A stretch of 64,000 nt of DNA from an uncultured Flavobacteriales bacterium (GCA_946479285.1 CAMLFH010000011.1:1-64000), one strand, 5' to 3'. Counted from the first letter of the stretch, positions 33,291 to 43,488 are shown. Made by a program: numbers and translations. The notes: generated from the letters alone by a model not told the origin.

Positions 33291-34397
33291 ATGAGATTTT
33301 ACCTAATTGTTTGCATTGCATCCTGCTCTTTTATGTCTTTCGGCCAAGGCTCACTTGCCCCAAAATACTCCAATGAATTCTTATCAATCGGAATTGGCGC
33401 TGAAGCTCTTGGGCTTTCCAACGCGGTTGTGGCTCAGACCAGTGGCGTAAATAGCGGTTATTGGAATCCGGCAGGTTTGACCCGTACAAACAAATGGCTG
33501 GATATCGGGTTAATGCACTCAGAATATTTTGCAGGAATTGCCAAATACGATTACCTGGGACTGGCTCATCAAATCGATGAAAAAAGTGCAGTTGGTTTGT
33601 CTGTTATTCGATTTGCGGTGGATGATATCCCGAACACGACTCAATTGATTGACAATGAAGGCCGGATCGATTACGACAAGATCACCACATTTACAGCTGC
33701 AGATTATGCATTCCTGTTATCATACGCACGCACAACCAAAGTTCCCGGTTTATCAGTTGGGGGGAATTTCAAAGTGATTTACCGCAAAGTGGGAGATTTT
33801 GCAAAATCCTGGGGATTTGGTTTGGATGCGGGAGTAACGTATGAAAAAAGTGAACGGTTGAAATTCGGAGCAGTTATTCGGGATGTAACTTCAACCTTCA
33901 ATGCATGGATCTTTACTTTGGATGATCAGACAAAAGAAGTATTTACACTAACCGGAAACGAAATCCCGAGAAACGGCCTGGAATTAACACTTCCGCGAAT
34001 CATACTTGGAACTTATTACAAACAGCCCCTGGGTAAAAAAGGAATTTATGTTTCTGGTGAGCTGGATTTGGACATGACCACTGACGGGAAACGAAATACG
34101 ATCATTAAAACAAATGTAGTCAGTTTCGATCCGCATATCGGAATTGCCTTCGGATTCAAAGAATTGGTAACACTTCGCGGAGGAATCTCCAATATGCAGT
34201 ATATCAAGAACTTTGATGACTCAAAGAAATTAACCATTCAACCAAATATCGGTATTGGATTACATATTAAAGCCGTATATTTAGATTACGCATTTACGGA
34301 TATCGGTGATGCTTCAACAGCATTGTACTCACATGTCATTTCATTACGTCTTGCACTGAATAAACCAAAAAATGCAGCAGTGAAAACAGATGAATAA
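33291..34397 (+). CDS. PorV2-like T9SS outer-membrane protein
   Basis: From the ATG at 33291 the protein has 368 residues and a signal peptide (1-19, ending MSFGQ). A GAGGA-like RBS (gaggaa) precedes this ATG and supports it over one 36 bases upstream. The body is an FadL-like outer-membrane barrel of the PorV/PorQ family (AEALGLSNAVVAQTSGVNSGYWNPAGL; strands ending ...VISLRLAL). Its pairing with a C25 peptidase gene, nine bases downstream, marks it as the PorV2 type rather than the main PorV. It would receive secreted cargo at the outer membrane. Confidence 0.82.
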   Translation: MRFYLIVCIASCSFMSFGQGSLAPKYSNEFLSIGIGAEALGLSNAVVAQTSGVNSGYWNPAGLTRTNKWLDIGLMHSEYFAGIAKYDYLGLAHQIDEKSAVGLSVIRFAVDDIPNTTQLIDNEGRIDYDKITTFTAADYAFLLSYARTTKVPGLSVGGNFKVIYRKVGDFAKSWGFGLDAGVTYEKSERLKFGAVIRDVTSTFNAWIFTLDDQTKEVFTLTGNEIPRNGLELTLPRIILGTYYKQPLGKKGIYVSGELDLDMTTDGKRNTIIKTNVVSFDPHIGIAFGFKELVTLRGGISNMQYIKNFDDSKKLTIQPNIGIGLHIKAVYLDYAFTDIGDASTALYSHVISLRLALNKPKNAAVKTDE

Positions 34398-34406
34398 GAA
34401 GAGCCT

Positions 34407-37400
34407 ATGAAAAAACTCTGCTTAATACTACTTACATTTTTACCGGTTGTTTTTGCGTGGAGCCAGCCTTACGGGAACGAATGGATCGATTATTCCCAAA
34501 AATTCTACGGCTTTAAAATTGTTCAGAACGGTTTATATCGAATTGATTACGCTACTTTAACGAATAATGGAGTTCCGATTTCAGGAATCAATCCATCTAA
34601 TTTTCAAATTTTCGGAAAAGACAAAGAAGTTCCGCTCTACCTGGTAGATAACGGAGACAATTCTTTTGATGCCGGAGATTATTTTTTATTCTACGCTTAT
34701 AAAAACGACGGCTGGCTGGATTCCATCATGTATCCGAATCCCGGGCAAATGGCCAATCCCGGCTACAGTTTGATCAACGACACGATCACTTATTTCTTCT
34801 CCTGGAAGAACTCAGGTTCCGGTCTGCGTTTTGCATTGCAACCCGATCAGAATTATTCCAATTACACACCAAGCCCTTTCGTTCGGTCTGAATTCCGCAG
34901 TCAATATAACAACAGCTATTGCGAAGGCCAGGTTGAAGATAAAGCATCGGGTTCCATTTATTCGCGGGGAGAAGGTTACGGAGGTGCTGAACTTGGAACA
35001 GAAACAACCGATGTTTCAACGAGTATCCCAATACCAACTCCAAATATTTACACCGGAGCTGCAGGACTTCCGGTAAAACTGGAATACCGGCTTTCATCCA
35101 ACTCTTCCGGGAAGAACGTTAATAATACCAATCAAACAATCCTCAATCACCATACACGGATCACTTTCGGAGCATCCAATACGCTGTTGATCGATACGAC
35201 TTATTGGGATTACTACCAGTTAAAAGAAGCAACCAATCTGCCGATAAGCAGCTTAAGCAGTGGAACAACCTATCTCAACCATGAAATCATTATGGATTTG
35301 AACGTAACGGCTCAGAGACAGATTTTGACCTATGCAATGCTTTCTTATCCAAGACTTCCGATTGGGAACAATCAACTGTTTGATCGTTTTTTTGTGCCGA
35401 ACGGGGCTGTAAAAAGCCGAGTGGATTTAGCGAATTTCTCCGGATCAGCACCATTGGTTCTTAGTTTTGGTTCTGTTCCAAGATTCGAAATCCCAACTGT
35501 AAATGCCGGAATTGTTCAGTTCATTGTTCCCAACAATACCTGGAGCAATGAAACAGAAGTTTTGGTGGTTGATAGGAATACTACGCTTTCGGTTGGCGCT
35601 TTAACTCCGGTAAACGGAACCGGAACTTTCACTGATTTCAGCACCATGAATCTTGATTCTGCACTGATCTTTGTTTATCATCCATCACTGGCCAGCAGTA
35701 AAAATTCCTACGTAAACTACCGATCTTCCATGAGTGGAGGTGCTCACAATGTACTTTCAGCAAACGTGGAAGAATTGTATTTACAATTTTCAAGCGGAAT
35801 TATTAAACACCCGCTTTCGATCAGTCGTTTTGTGAATTTTATCCATGGTAACAGCGCTCAAAAACCGGAAGGTTTATTACTCCTTGGAAAAGGCATCACT
35901 GTTGGTGAAACACGTTATTCCTCCTCTGCTTTTGCAAACTGCCTGATTCCACCACTTGGATATCCTTCAAGTGACATTGCGCTAACTTCCAATTTGATCA
36001 GCAACGACACCTGGGAGCCACTTCTTCCAACCGGAAGACTTTCCATGACCACGAACACCGAAATAGAGAATTACCTCTCCAAGATCGAACAATACGAAGA
36101 TGCTCAAAATAATGCAGGTCTTAATTTTGCAGAAACAAAGAACTGGCAGAAACAACTGCTGCATTTTGTAGGCGGATCGGATATCCTGCAGCAAACACAG
36201 TTCCAGGGATACATGAACGAAATGAAGGCAATCGTGGAAGATACTGTATTTGCCGGAAACGTAACAAACTTCTTTAAAACTTCGAGTAATCCGCTAGACC
36301 CCAATGTGGTGACGAGCGTTACCCAAAGAATTGAAGACGGAGTTTCGATCATGAATTTCTTTGGTCATGCTGCGGCATCAAACAATGGTTTCGAGATCAA
36401 TATTGATGAACCGAGCAACTGGAATAATTTTGGAAAATACCCGGTTGTGATTGGTAACTCCTGTTACAATGGGAATATCTTCAAATCTGGGGTCTCCACG
36501 TCTGAAAACTTCGTCAATATCCCCAATGAAGGTGCTATTGCATTTTTATCTACGATCTCAGTTGGTTATGACACACCACTTGCTATTTATTCCAAGGAGC
36601 TTTACAAGCAGTTTTCTTACAAGAACTATGGGAAAACGCTTGGTTCTCAAATAAAAAGCACTGTCAAACAACTTTACGATCAGCATTCAGCTTTGACAAT
36701 TGGAGCTGTATTCTATGAATCTGCATGTACCCAAATGACTCTTCACGGTGATCCGATGCTTAAAGTAAATTACAGCACAGCTCCCGAAATTGATATCCAG
36801 GTGGCAGATTTGAGTTTGAGCCCAAACAACATCAACTTATCTGTTGACAGTGTAGAACTTACTTTCACCTTACGTAATATTGGGAAATCGATTAAAACAC
36901 CGGTTTACGTCGAGATCAGGAGAAATTTCCCGGGGACTTCTGTTGATTCCATGAAGACTTTGTTTCTGCCGCGATTGAATTACGACACTATTATCAAACG
37001 AAAATTCCCTTTGCAGGCAGCAATCAGCGGTGGAATCAACACCTTTACCGTTTCCATTGATATTCCAAACGCCTATTCGGAGCAATTTGAAGAAATCTCG
37101 AACAACCAGGCAAGTGCCAATTTCTTCCTGAACATTGATGGAATGCTTCCGATCTGGCCATACAATTACGCAGTTGTTCCAACCGATACCGTAACAGTAA
37201 AAGCTTCTACCATCAATCCGATTGCCGGAATGCGGACTTATCGGTTCGAGCTGGACACAACGGACACTTATAACAGCCCGCAGCTGAGACGATTTTCAAT
37301 AACTGGTTTGGGGGGAGTAAAAATGGTACATCCCAATGAATGGTTATCCGCTTTTGGTTCTCCTTTCCCGCTTATTTGCACAGATAGTACGGTTTATTTT

Positions 37401-39608
37401 TGGCGGGTTGCAGCTGACAGCACTGTTCCAAACTGGGCGGAATATTCTTTTCAATACATTCCCGGGAAAAGAGGTTGGGGACAAGATCATTTTTTCCAGT
37501 TTAAGAATAATTCGTTCTCCAGCTTAATTTATGATCGAAACACGCGAAGCAGGGAGTTTATCCTCAATGACTTTCATACAATCGGCATACAAGTAATGAA
37601 AACAACTGATCTTTACGGTTCTTATTTTAATTCCCTGACGATTGACAACAGCTTGGTTGAATACGCTACATGTGGTTACGAACCCTATTTTTATGTCGCA
37701 GTAATAGATCCAATCAGTTTAACCACTTGGAAAACACATTGCCCTGGTTGTTCCGACGGGAGCAATAACGATCCTTCCATGAATTTTGGGAATTTAAATA
37801 ATCTGGGAAGCCAAGGCGGTTCAGGTTGCCGTCCTCGATATGAATATTACTTCACCTTCGATCAAACCGATCCTGTTTCAATGGGAAATTTTCGAAACAT
37901 GATTGAAAATGAGATTCCGGACAGCAATTATGTGATCATATATTCTCCATTCACTACTTATTTTGACTCAATCACAGCTTTCAGTCCTGCAGTTTATACC
38001 ATGTTCTCAAACCTTGGTTTTCCGACTATAAATGCCGCGCAACCAAATGATCCCATTGCGGTATTCTTCAAGAAAGGAACCACGACTTTCAACCAAGTCA
38101 AATTTTGGACGGACAGTCAGGTTACCAGTGATGTTCCCGCAGGAGTTGCTAAAATCAATATTCTTACACATGTCCTGAAACCTTCTTACCTGGGAATCGA
38201 AACAACTCCTCAAATTGGCCCGGCCTTTCAATGGGAAACTTTGTATTGGAGGAGAGATTCGTTGGAATCACCTGCTACAGACAGTGTACGGATCCGAATT
38301 GAAAAATACGATGTCACCAATAGTTTGGCAGGCACTATTGATACCCTATTCACACCGCTGGATTCTATTATCAATCTGAACAGCATTGTAAACGCAACTG
38401 TTTATCCAAGAATTAAAATCGGCATTTACAATTCAGACAAAACCAATTTAACTCCGGCCCAAATAGACCGCATTCATGTGCTTTATCAGCCTGTTCCGGA
38501 AGCTGCTATTGACGGATCATCCGGGTATTATGCATCTGTCAGCGGAGATACCTTGTACGAAGGACAGGATTTCAGTTTCGCAGTAGATGTGGTCAATGTC
38601 AGCGATTTTGACATGGATTCCTTATTGGTGAATTACTGGCTGGAAGACGAGCAGCACATCAAGCACGTTATTGCTTATTCAAGACAGGATTCTCTCCGTG
38701 TTCACCAGGTGTTACGAGACACTATAAACTTCAGTTCTGTTGCCCGACCGGGATACAACATTCTCTGGATGGAAGTGAATCCGTACATAAATGGTTCATT
38801 GGTTCAAACAGATCAATTGGAACAATACCATTACAACAACATTTTACAACTTCCGGTTTTTGTAGTCGAGGACAATAAGAACCCGATCCTGGATGTAACG
38901 TTTAATGGTCAGCATATTCTGAACGAAGATATTATTGATCCTACCAGTGAAATATTAATCACGCTAAAAGACGACAACCCTTATTTAGTGATGGACAATA
39001 TCTCCGACACAACACTTTTCGGGATATATCTAACCGGGCCTGATGGAGTTCAAAAGCGTATTCCTTTCATTGATGCAAGTGGAAATACGATCATGCAGTG
39101 GTATCCGGCCAACGGTCAGAATCTGAAATTTAAGATCATCTATCCGAAAGAATTCCTCCACGATGGAATCTACCAGCTTTTTGTGCAGGGAACCGACCGT
39201 TCAGGAAATATTTCAGGAGATTATGAGTACAAAGTAAGCTTTGAGATTATCCGTGAATCATCCATTACTCAAATGATGAACTACCCGAATCCGTTCTCTA
39301 CCAGCACACGCTTCGTCTTCACTCTAACAGGAACAGAAGTACCGGATGATATCATTATTCGAATTATGACAGTTTCTGGTCGTGTGGTACGTGAAATTAC
39401 GGAAGACGATATGGGATTGATCCGCATCGGGCGAAATATCACGGAATATGCCTGGGATGGGAAAGATGAATTTGGGGATCAGTTGGCAAATGGTGTTTAC
39501 CTCTACCAGGTAATGGCGAAGATCAACGGAGAAGACATCAAACAGCGCGAATCCGGAGCTGATCAATATTTCAAAAAGAACTTTGGAAAGATGTATTTGA
39601 TGCGGTAA
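34407..39608 (+). CDS. PorU2-like T9SS sortase (C25 cysteine peptidase)
   Basis: The 1733-residue secreted protein has a signal peptide (1-19, ending AWSQ) and an N-terminal beta region with the PorU phrase WIDYSQKFYGFKIVQNGLYRIDYATL. A gingipain-type C25 domain follows, with the catalytic dyad His654 (NFFGHA) and Cys686 (GNSCYNG); the spacing of 32 is like gingipains. Several Ig-like repeats come next. The final ~115 residues (from about 1619, NYPNPFSTSTRFVF to KMYLMR) are a FlgD-like sorting-type domain. PorU cleaves the sorting domain of T9SS cargo; this is the PorU2 variant by pairing and size. It is about 600 residues longer than typical PorU. Confidence 0.85.
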   Translation: MKKLCLILLTFLPVVFAWSQPYGNEWIDYSQKFYGFKIVQNGLYRIDYATLTNNGVPISGINPSNFQIFGKDKEVPLYLVDNGDNSFDAGDYFLFYAYKNDGWLDSIMYPNPGQMANPGYSLINDTITYFFSWKNSGSGLRFALQPDQNYSNYTPSPFVRSEFRSQYNNSYCEGQVEDKASGSIYSRGEGYGGAELGTETTDVSTSIPIPTPNIYTGAAGLPVKLEYRLSSNSSGKNVNNTNQTILNHHTRITFGASNTLLIDTTYWDYYQLKEATNLPISSLSSGTTYLNHEIIMDLNVTAQRQILTYAMLSYPRLPIGNNQLFDRFFVPNGAVKSRVDLANFSGSAPLVLSFGSVPRFEIPTVNAGIVQFIVPNNTWSNETEVLVVDRNTTLSVGALTPVNGTGTFTDFSTMNLDSALIFVYHPSLASSKNSYVNYRSSMSGGAHNVLSANVEELYLQFSSGIIKHPLSISRFVNFIHGNSAQKPEGLLLLGKGITVGETRYSSSAFANCLIPPLGYPSSDIALTSNLISNDTWEPLLPTGRLSMTTNTEIENYLSKIEQYEDAQNNAGLNFAETKNWQKQLLHFVGGSDILQQTQFQGYMNEMKAIVEDTVFAGNVTNFFKTSSNPLDPNVVTSVTQRIEDGVSIMNFFGHAAASNNGFEINIDEPSNWNNFGKYPVVIGNSCYNGNIFKSGVSTSENFVNIPNEGAIAFLSTISVGYDTPLAIYSKELYKQFSYKNYGKTLGSQIKSTVKQLYDQHSALTIGAVFYESACTQMTLHGDPMLKVNYSTAPEIDIQVADLSLSPNNINLSVDSVELTFTLRNIGKSIKTPVYVEIRRNFPGTSVDSMKTLFLPRLNYDTIIKRKFPLQAAISGGINTFTVSIDIPNAYSEQFEEISNNQASANFFLNIDGMLPIWPYNYAVVPTDTVTVKASTINPIAGMRTYRFELDTTDTYNSPQLRRFSITGLGGVKMVHPNEWLSAFGSPFPLICTDSTVYFWRVAADSTVPNWAEYSFQYIPGKRGWGQDHFFQFKNNSFSSLIYDRNTRSREFILNDFHTIGIQVMKTTDLYGSYFNSLTIDNSLVEYATCGYEPYFYVAVIDPISLTTWKTHCPGCSDGSNNDPSMNFGNLNNLGSQGGSGCRPRYEYYFTFDQTDPVSMGNFRNMIENEIPDSNYVIIYSPFTTYFDSITAFSPAVYTMFSNLGFPTINAAQPNDPIAVFFKKGTTTFNQVKFWTDSQVTSDVPAGVAKINILTHVLKPSYLGIETTPQIGPAFQWETLYWRRDSLESPATDSVRIRIEKYDVTNSLAGTIDTLFTPLDSIINLNSIVNATVYPRIKIGIYNSDKTNLTPAQIDRIHVLYQPVPEAAIDGSSGYYASVSGDTLYEGQDFSFAVDVVNVSDFDMDSLLVNYWLEDEQHIKHVIAYSRQDSLRVHQVLRDTINFSSVARPGYNILWMEVNPYINGSLVQTDQLEQYHYNNILQLPVFVVEDNKNPILDVTFNGQHILNEDIIDPTSEILITLKDDNPYLVMDNISDTTLFGIYLTGPDGVQKRIPFIDASGNTIMQWYPANGQNLKFKIIYPKEFLHDGIYQLFVQGTDRSGNISGDYEYKVSFEIIRESSITQMMNYPNPFSTSTRFVFTLTGTEVPDDIIIRIMTVSGRVVREITEDDMGLIRIGRNITEYAWDGKDEFGDQLANGVYLYQVMAKINGEDIKQRESGADQYFKKNFGKMYLMR

Positions 39609-39639
39609 AAAAAAGTCGTCCCAATTGCTCAGGACGACT
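39606..39639 (-). terminator. Rho-independent terminator of the 529-residue gene
   Basis: On the minus strand AGTCGTCC pairs with GGACGACT around a 10-base loop, and TTTTTTTT follows. It lies 28 bases after the stop of the 529-residue gene. The hairpin may also shield the end of the convergent PorU2 transcript. Confidence 0.85.
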
Positions 39640-39666
39640 ACATAATATCTTTGAAATTAATTTCTC

Positions 39667-41256
39667 TTATTCCTCAAAAGTGACTTTAAACATCATATCA
39701 CTTTTCTTCTTTATATACAATTCAATGGCGAATGAATTATCACTAATCGGAATTAATCTGTTTAACCGGTATTGATAAACAGCCACGCCATCAATTACTT
39801 TCCGGTCGAAAAGCGGAAGGAATTTTCTGTCTCCCGAAGCATTGTCTACCCTGTGAGCTGTTACGTAATCTCCTTTTACTTCTTTGTCTGTAATTTGACC
39901 ATCATCTGTCATCGAAGCATTTCTCAAGGCATCTAAAAACAAGACGTAAGTAAATTTCTCCGAAGCAAAGATGTCAAATGATTCGCTTACAGATCTCTTG
40001 AAGAATTTCTGCATCCATCCCAACTCTCCATTTGCATTGATTTTCACTACAATCACATCGTCGTAATGATTGACACATCGGGTATTTCCCTTTGAATCGG
40101 TAGTACAGGTTACATAGAAAATTTCACCTGCAATCACAATTCCGCCATCTTCCAGGACAACCACTTTTCTCATACTCAAATTGCTCAGAGAAAGCTTCCC
40201 TTCATCATCTGCCTTCTCCATTTTCTTTTTACCTCTCTCCGAAATACGCTGGTATTGCTTGATAAAATCTAAGGTAAATTCATATAACTTCGGACTGCTT
40301 AAATTGCCCTTACTGTCTAATATCGAGACAAATGTTCCGTCAACTCCGTATGATTTGGGTTTGCTGTAATATCCTGCACAAATGATATCACCCTTTTTGT
40401 TTTCTTTCATGATCACACCACTGATCAGGTTATCTCCCAAATCGAATTCAACCTCGTTGAAATCACCACCCGAAGAAGCGATCAATATTGCTAATGATTG
40501 GTTGTCCGGATCCTGGCTATTTTTACGCGATACTTCTTCCTGGAATTTACGGATTAGAAAATATCCGTTTCCACGAGAATCTACTGCAAAATCCAGATTA
40601 TCCATTAAGCTTTCTGAATAAGGCATGGTGAAATCATTTTTCCAAACAGGATTCAACTCTTTATCAAAAACCTGCATACCAATAATGTCCGTATTTTTAG
40701 AATCGTCCTTTTCCTCCGGATTGTATCGGTATTTGATGCAGAACGTTTCTTTATCACTCGATAAGTCAATATTGAATTTTCCCTGGGCAGAATACTTGTA
40801 ATAAAATGATCCACTCAATTTTTTCGGAACAGAAACCAGTAACTTGCCTTCATCGCTAAAACCACCTTCGCTGCTATTGATCGTTCTCACAAAAAGCTGT
40901 TCCGTCTGGTTCGGTTTATCATAAATAGAATAGAAAAAATAGAGTTTATCCTTCATTTCTATGATATACTCAAAGTTAAATCCTGGTTCTGACATCAACT
41001 CTGTCTTTGAACTTTTCAAATCAAATCCTTCACCTGCTAAAACCTGGAAAACAAATTTGTTGAATTTTTTACCTTGAACCTTAACCGCGAGAACCGTATT
41101 CTCGTCAATTTTAAAGTACATTTTGGAAAGAGCATCCACCACGGGATAGGGTTCACTCTTAGTGATTTTAACCTCAGATGGAAGTTGGATTTCATCCTGA
41201 GCAAACAAAGAAAAGCTTGCTACCAGAAATAGGAGTGTTAAATTGATTATCTTCAT
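39667..41256 (-). CDS. Secreted protein of unknown function, 529 residues
   Basis: The 529-residue protein has a signal peptide (1-20, ending SLFAQ) and no C-terminal T9SS domain. The body alternates short strands with phrases like VQGKKFNKFVFQVLAG, TEQLFVRTIN and GMQVFDKELNPVWKND, which suggests a beta-propeller of six to seven blades. It is convergent with the PorU2-like gene and uses a strong terminator. I recognise only a recurring Bacteroidota pattern and no named family. Confidence 0.65.
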   Translation of the reverse strand: MKIINLTLLFLVASFSLFAQDEIQLPSEVKITKSEPYPVVDALSKMYFKIDENTVLAVKVQGKKFNKFVFQVLAGEGFDLKSSKTELMSEPGFNFEYIIEMKDKLYFFYSIYDKPNQTEQLFVRTINSSEGGFSDEGKLLVSVPKKLSGSFYYKYSAQGKFNIDLSSDKETFCIKYRYNPEEKDDSKNTDIIGMQVFDKELNPVWKNDFTMPYSESLMDNLDFAVDSRGNGYFLIRKFQEEVSRKNSQDPDNQSLAILIASSGGDFNEVEFDLGDNLISGVIMKENKKGDIICAGYYSKPKSYGVDGTFVSILDSKGNLSSPKLYEFTLDFIKQYQRISERGKKKMEKADDEGKLSLSNLSMRKVVVLEDGGIVIAGEIFYVTCTTDSKGNTRCVNHYDDVIVVKINANGELGWMQKFFKRSVSESFDIFASEKFTYVLFLDALRNASMTDDGQITDKEVKGDYVTAHRVDNASGDRKFLPLFDRKVIDGVAVYQYRLNRLIPISDNSFAIELYIKKKSDMMFKVTFEE

Positions 41257-41272
41257 TTTGAAATATTTGGTG

Positions 41273-41280
41273 CAAATGTA
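41273..41280 (-). promoter_or_regulatory. Promoter -7 box for the 529-residue gene
   Basis: The minus strand reads TACATTTG, an exact TAnnTTTG match 16 bases upstream of the ATG at 41256. Confidence 0.5.
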
Positions 41281-41288
41281 GCAAAGTC

Positions 41289-42536
41289 TTAGAAGAATCT
41301 GCAGGAAAATATCGCGGTGTCATCCACCAGTTTCCGATTTCCCCGCCATTCATCTAATTTGGAAAATACAATGTTATTCATATCCTCCATACTTAACCGG
41401 TAGAAATTATGATAAATCTTAGTCAGACGTTCTAATTCAAAATGTTCGTTTTTTTCATTCTCCAATTCAACAACACCATCTGTGTAAAGGATCAGGGTTG
41501 TATTTGGCTTCAGAATTTCCCTACCAACCTGGATGAAGGGCATTTCATCAAACATTCCCAATCCAACGCAGCCGATATCAAGTAATTTCTTCTCTTTTCC
41601 ATTGGTAATGATGGGCTGATTATGACCGGCATTGACATAATCCAATTCCCGTGTTGCAGCATTATAAACAGCAATGAAAAACGTAATGAATTTTTCTCCC
41701 TTCGCACTTGTCATTACTTTCTTGTTCAACTCTTCGATCAGAAATTCCAGTGAAAAAGGGCGGATCTGGTGAACAGTTGAATAAAATGTTCGGATTGTGG
41801 CCTGGAAATTAGCCATCAGCATGGCAGCGCTGATCCCTTTTCCACTGACATCCGCAATACAAATCACGTATTGATTATCTCCAAGCGGAATAAAATCGTA
41901 GTAATCTCCACCCACTTCATGACGTGGAATGTACTTTGCGGAAATGTCCATTTGTTTATTCGAAGGCAGATCAGAAGGAAACAGCAGTTTTTGCATTTCC
42001 GAAGCAACTTCCAGTTCCTTTTTCAGACGCTCTCTCTTCAGTTCCTCGCGGGCCATCCGCTTGTTCTCAATTGCCATCACCACCATATTGGTAAGCGTTT
42101 GAACAAAGCGCATATCAGCCAGGGTTTCTGATTTTTTAATTCCGACACCTTCAATTCCGGCAATCAATAAATAAGCTAAAGGTTTATCCTTATGGAAAAC
42201 GGGAACGATAATATCGAATTCATCAATGATTTCATAATAACTGGATTCGATCACTGTGATTTCCCTAAAACGGTACAATTCTTTTTCTACGGAAATATCT
42301 TTCAACTTTCCTTTTAACCCAACTTTTAAAAGCGGGCTCCACTGATTTTCTTTATTAAATAGCAGAAAATGGTCAAAACCCAATTGCTCGCGCATCACAA
42401 ATTCAAACATGCGAACGATTTGGTCTATGCTTTGATTCGTTGCAATAGCCCGAGTCAGTTCCAGCAGGGAGTTCAGGCGAAATTCACCCAATTCTACCTG
42501 CGACTCTAAATTTGCTATGCGGGTTTCCACTTTCAT
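41289..42536 (-). CDS. GAF-SpoIIE protein phosphatase
   Basis: The 415-residue cytoplasmic protein has an N-terminal coiled start and a GAF-type sensor domain (about 20-165), a linker coiled coil (KRERLKKELEVASEMQKLLFP), and a SpoIIE/PP2C phosphatase domain (about 205-415). Metal-binding Asp residues are visible in HEVGGDYYDF, CIADVSGKGISAAM and LYTDGVVELE, with KLVDDTAIFS near the end. Enzymes of this kind dephosphorylate STAS-domain proteins. A STAS protein lies at 60920-61273, so a partner switch is possible. It starts three bases after the LpxD-like gene and is probably co-transcribed. Confidence 0.9.
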   Translation of the reverse strand: MKVETRIANLESQVELGEFRLNSLLELTRAIATNQSIDQIVRMFEFVMREQLGFDHFLLFNKENQWSPLLKVGLKGKLKDISVEKELYRFREITVIESSYYEIIDEFDIIVPVFHKDKPLAYLLIAGIEGVGIKKSETLADMRFVQTLTNMVVMAIENKRMAREELKRERLKKELEVASEMQKLLFPSDLPSNKQMDISAKYIPRHEVGGDYYDFIPLGDNQYVICIADVSGKGISAAMLMANFQATIRTFYSTVHQIRPFSLEFLIEELNKKVMTSAKGEKFITFFIAVYNAATRELDYVNAGHNQPIITNGKEKKLLDIGCVGLGMFDEMPFIQVGREILKPNTTLILYTDGVVELENEKNEHFELERLTKIYHNFYRLSMEDMNNIVFSKLDEWRGNRKLVDDTAIFSCRFF

Positions 42537-42539
42537 GAC

Positions 42540-43460
42540 TTATTTCTTCGGCTCAGCGAGTTTTTTTAAAACAACCAGTTCGCGCATTTTTACTTTGGCT
42601 TCATCACACGGACTTCCAAAATAAGTTTTCCCTGCCTCCAATGATTTTCCGATTCCGGATTGGGCCAAAACTACTACTCCATCTCCGATCGTTATTCCGG
42701 AAGCACAACCAACTTGTCCCCACAATGTCACATTATCGCCAATGGTGCAGCATCCTGCAATTCCAACCTGGGACGCAAAAAGGCAGTTTTTCCCGATAAT
42801 TGTATCGTGTCCGATTTGAACCAAATTATCAATTTTGGTTCCTTCACCAATCCGGGTAATTGCACTAACTCCGGCATCGATAGTGGATCCGGCTCCTATT
42901 TCTGCATTTTTTTCGATGTAAACAAAACCGCAGCTGTGCATTCGGTCATAACCAGATGGCTTTTTTTTGTAGTAAAAAGCATAATGACCAATAACTGCAT
43001 TGGGACCAATAATTACATTTTCTTCAATGACAGTTCCGTCTCCGATATATGCTCCGGGATGAATCGTCACCTTTTCCCCGATTATCACATCATGACCAAT
43101 AAAACAATTCGGAGAAAGGTGCGCTGAATCGGCAATCTGGCAATTTTCTCCCGTCATGGACATTTGTGGTCTGTATGGAGAAAACTTTTTCGTCAGTTTA
43201 TTGTAATCATCGAAGGGTTCCGGTGAAATAATCAGGGCTTTTCCTTCAGGAACAGGAACTTGTTTATCAATCAGGATAAAAGTGGCAGCTGAGTTTACTG
43301 CTTTGTCATAGTATTTCGGATGATCTACAAAGACCAAATCTCCCGGTTCAACCCGATGAATTTCATTGATTCCTGTTACGATCAGAGATTCGTTTCCAAC
43401 TACTTCTCTGCCTAAAAATTGTGCGATTGCACCAACTGTATGTATACTTCCGATTTTCAT
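42540..43460 (-). CDS. LpxD-like UDP-acylglucosamine N-acyltransferase
   Basis: The 306-residue enzyme has an N-terminal LpxD-type uridine-binding domain (about 1-100, EPGDLVFVDHPKYYDKAVNS) and left-handed beta-helix hexapeptide repeats (about 105-275). The phrase KIDNLVQIGHDTIIGKN contains the catalytic His, at about residue 218. It is shorter than the main LpxD (about 340) and lacks the longer C-terminal helix. Many Bacteroidota carry such a second LpxD-like gene, so the lipid A role is likely but not certain. The start is preceded by a hairpin that holds the RBS (43461-43488). Confidence 0.88.
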   Translation of the reverse strand: MKIGSIHTVGAIAQFLGREVVGNESLIVTGINEIHRVEPGDLVFVDHPKYYDKAVNSAATFILIDKQVPVPEGKALIISPEPFDDYNKLTKKFSPYRPQMSMTGENCQIADSAHLSPNCFIGHDVIIGEKVTIHPGAYIGDGTVIEENVIIGPNAVIGHYAFYYKKKPSGYDRMHSCGFVYIEKNAEIGAGSTIDAGVSAITRIGEGTKIDNLVQIGHDTIIGKNCLFASQVGIAGCCTIGDNVTLWGQVGCASGITIGDGVVVLAQSGIGKSLEAGKTYFGSPCDEAKVKMRELVVLKKLAEPKK

Positions 43461-43488
43461 AGACCTTCTCCTTATAAAAGTAAGGTCT
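43461..43488 (-). promoter_or_regulatory. Hairpin with the lpxD-like RBS in its loop
   Basis: On the minus strand 7-base arms AGACCTT (43482-43488) and AAGGTCT (43461-43467) enclose a 14-base loop that contains the ribosome-binding site AAGGAG. The ATG follows the stem directly. Folding would control access to the start codon, as in RNA thermometers or protein-bound leaders. Upstream lies the 14-base palindrome CGAAATCGATTTCG (43491-43504), a possible operator. Confidence 0.55.
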
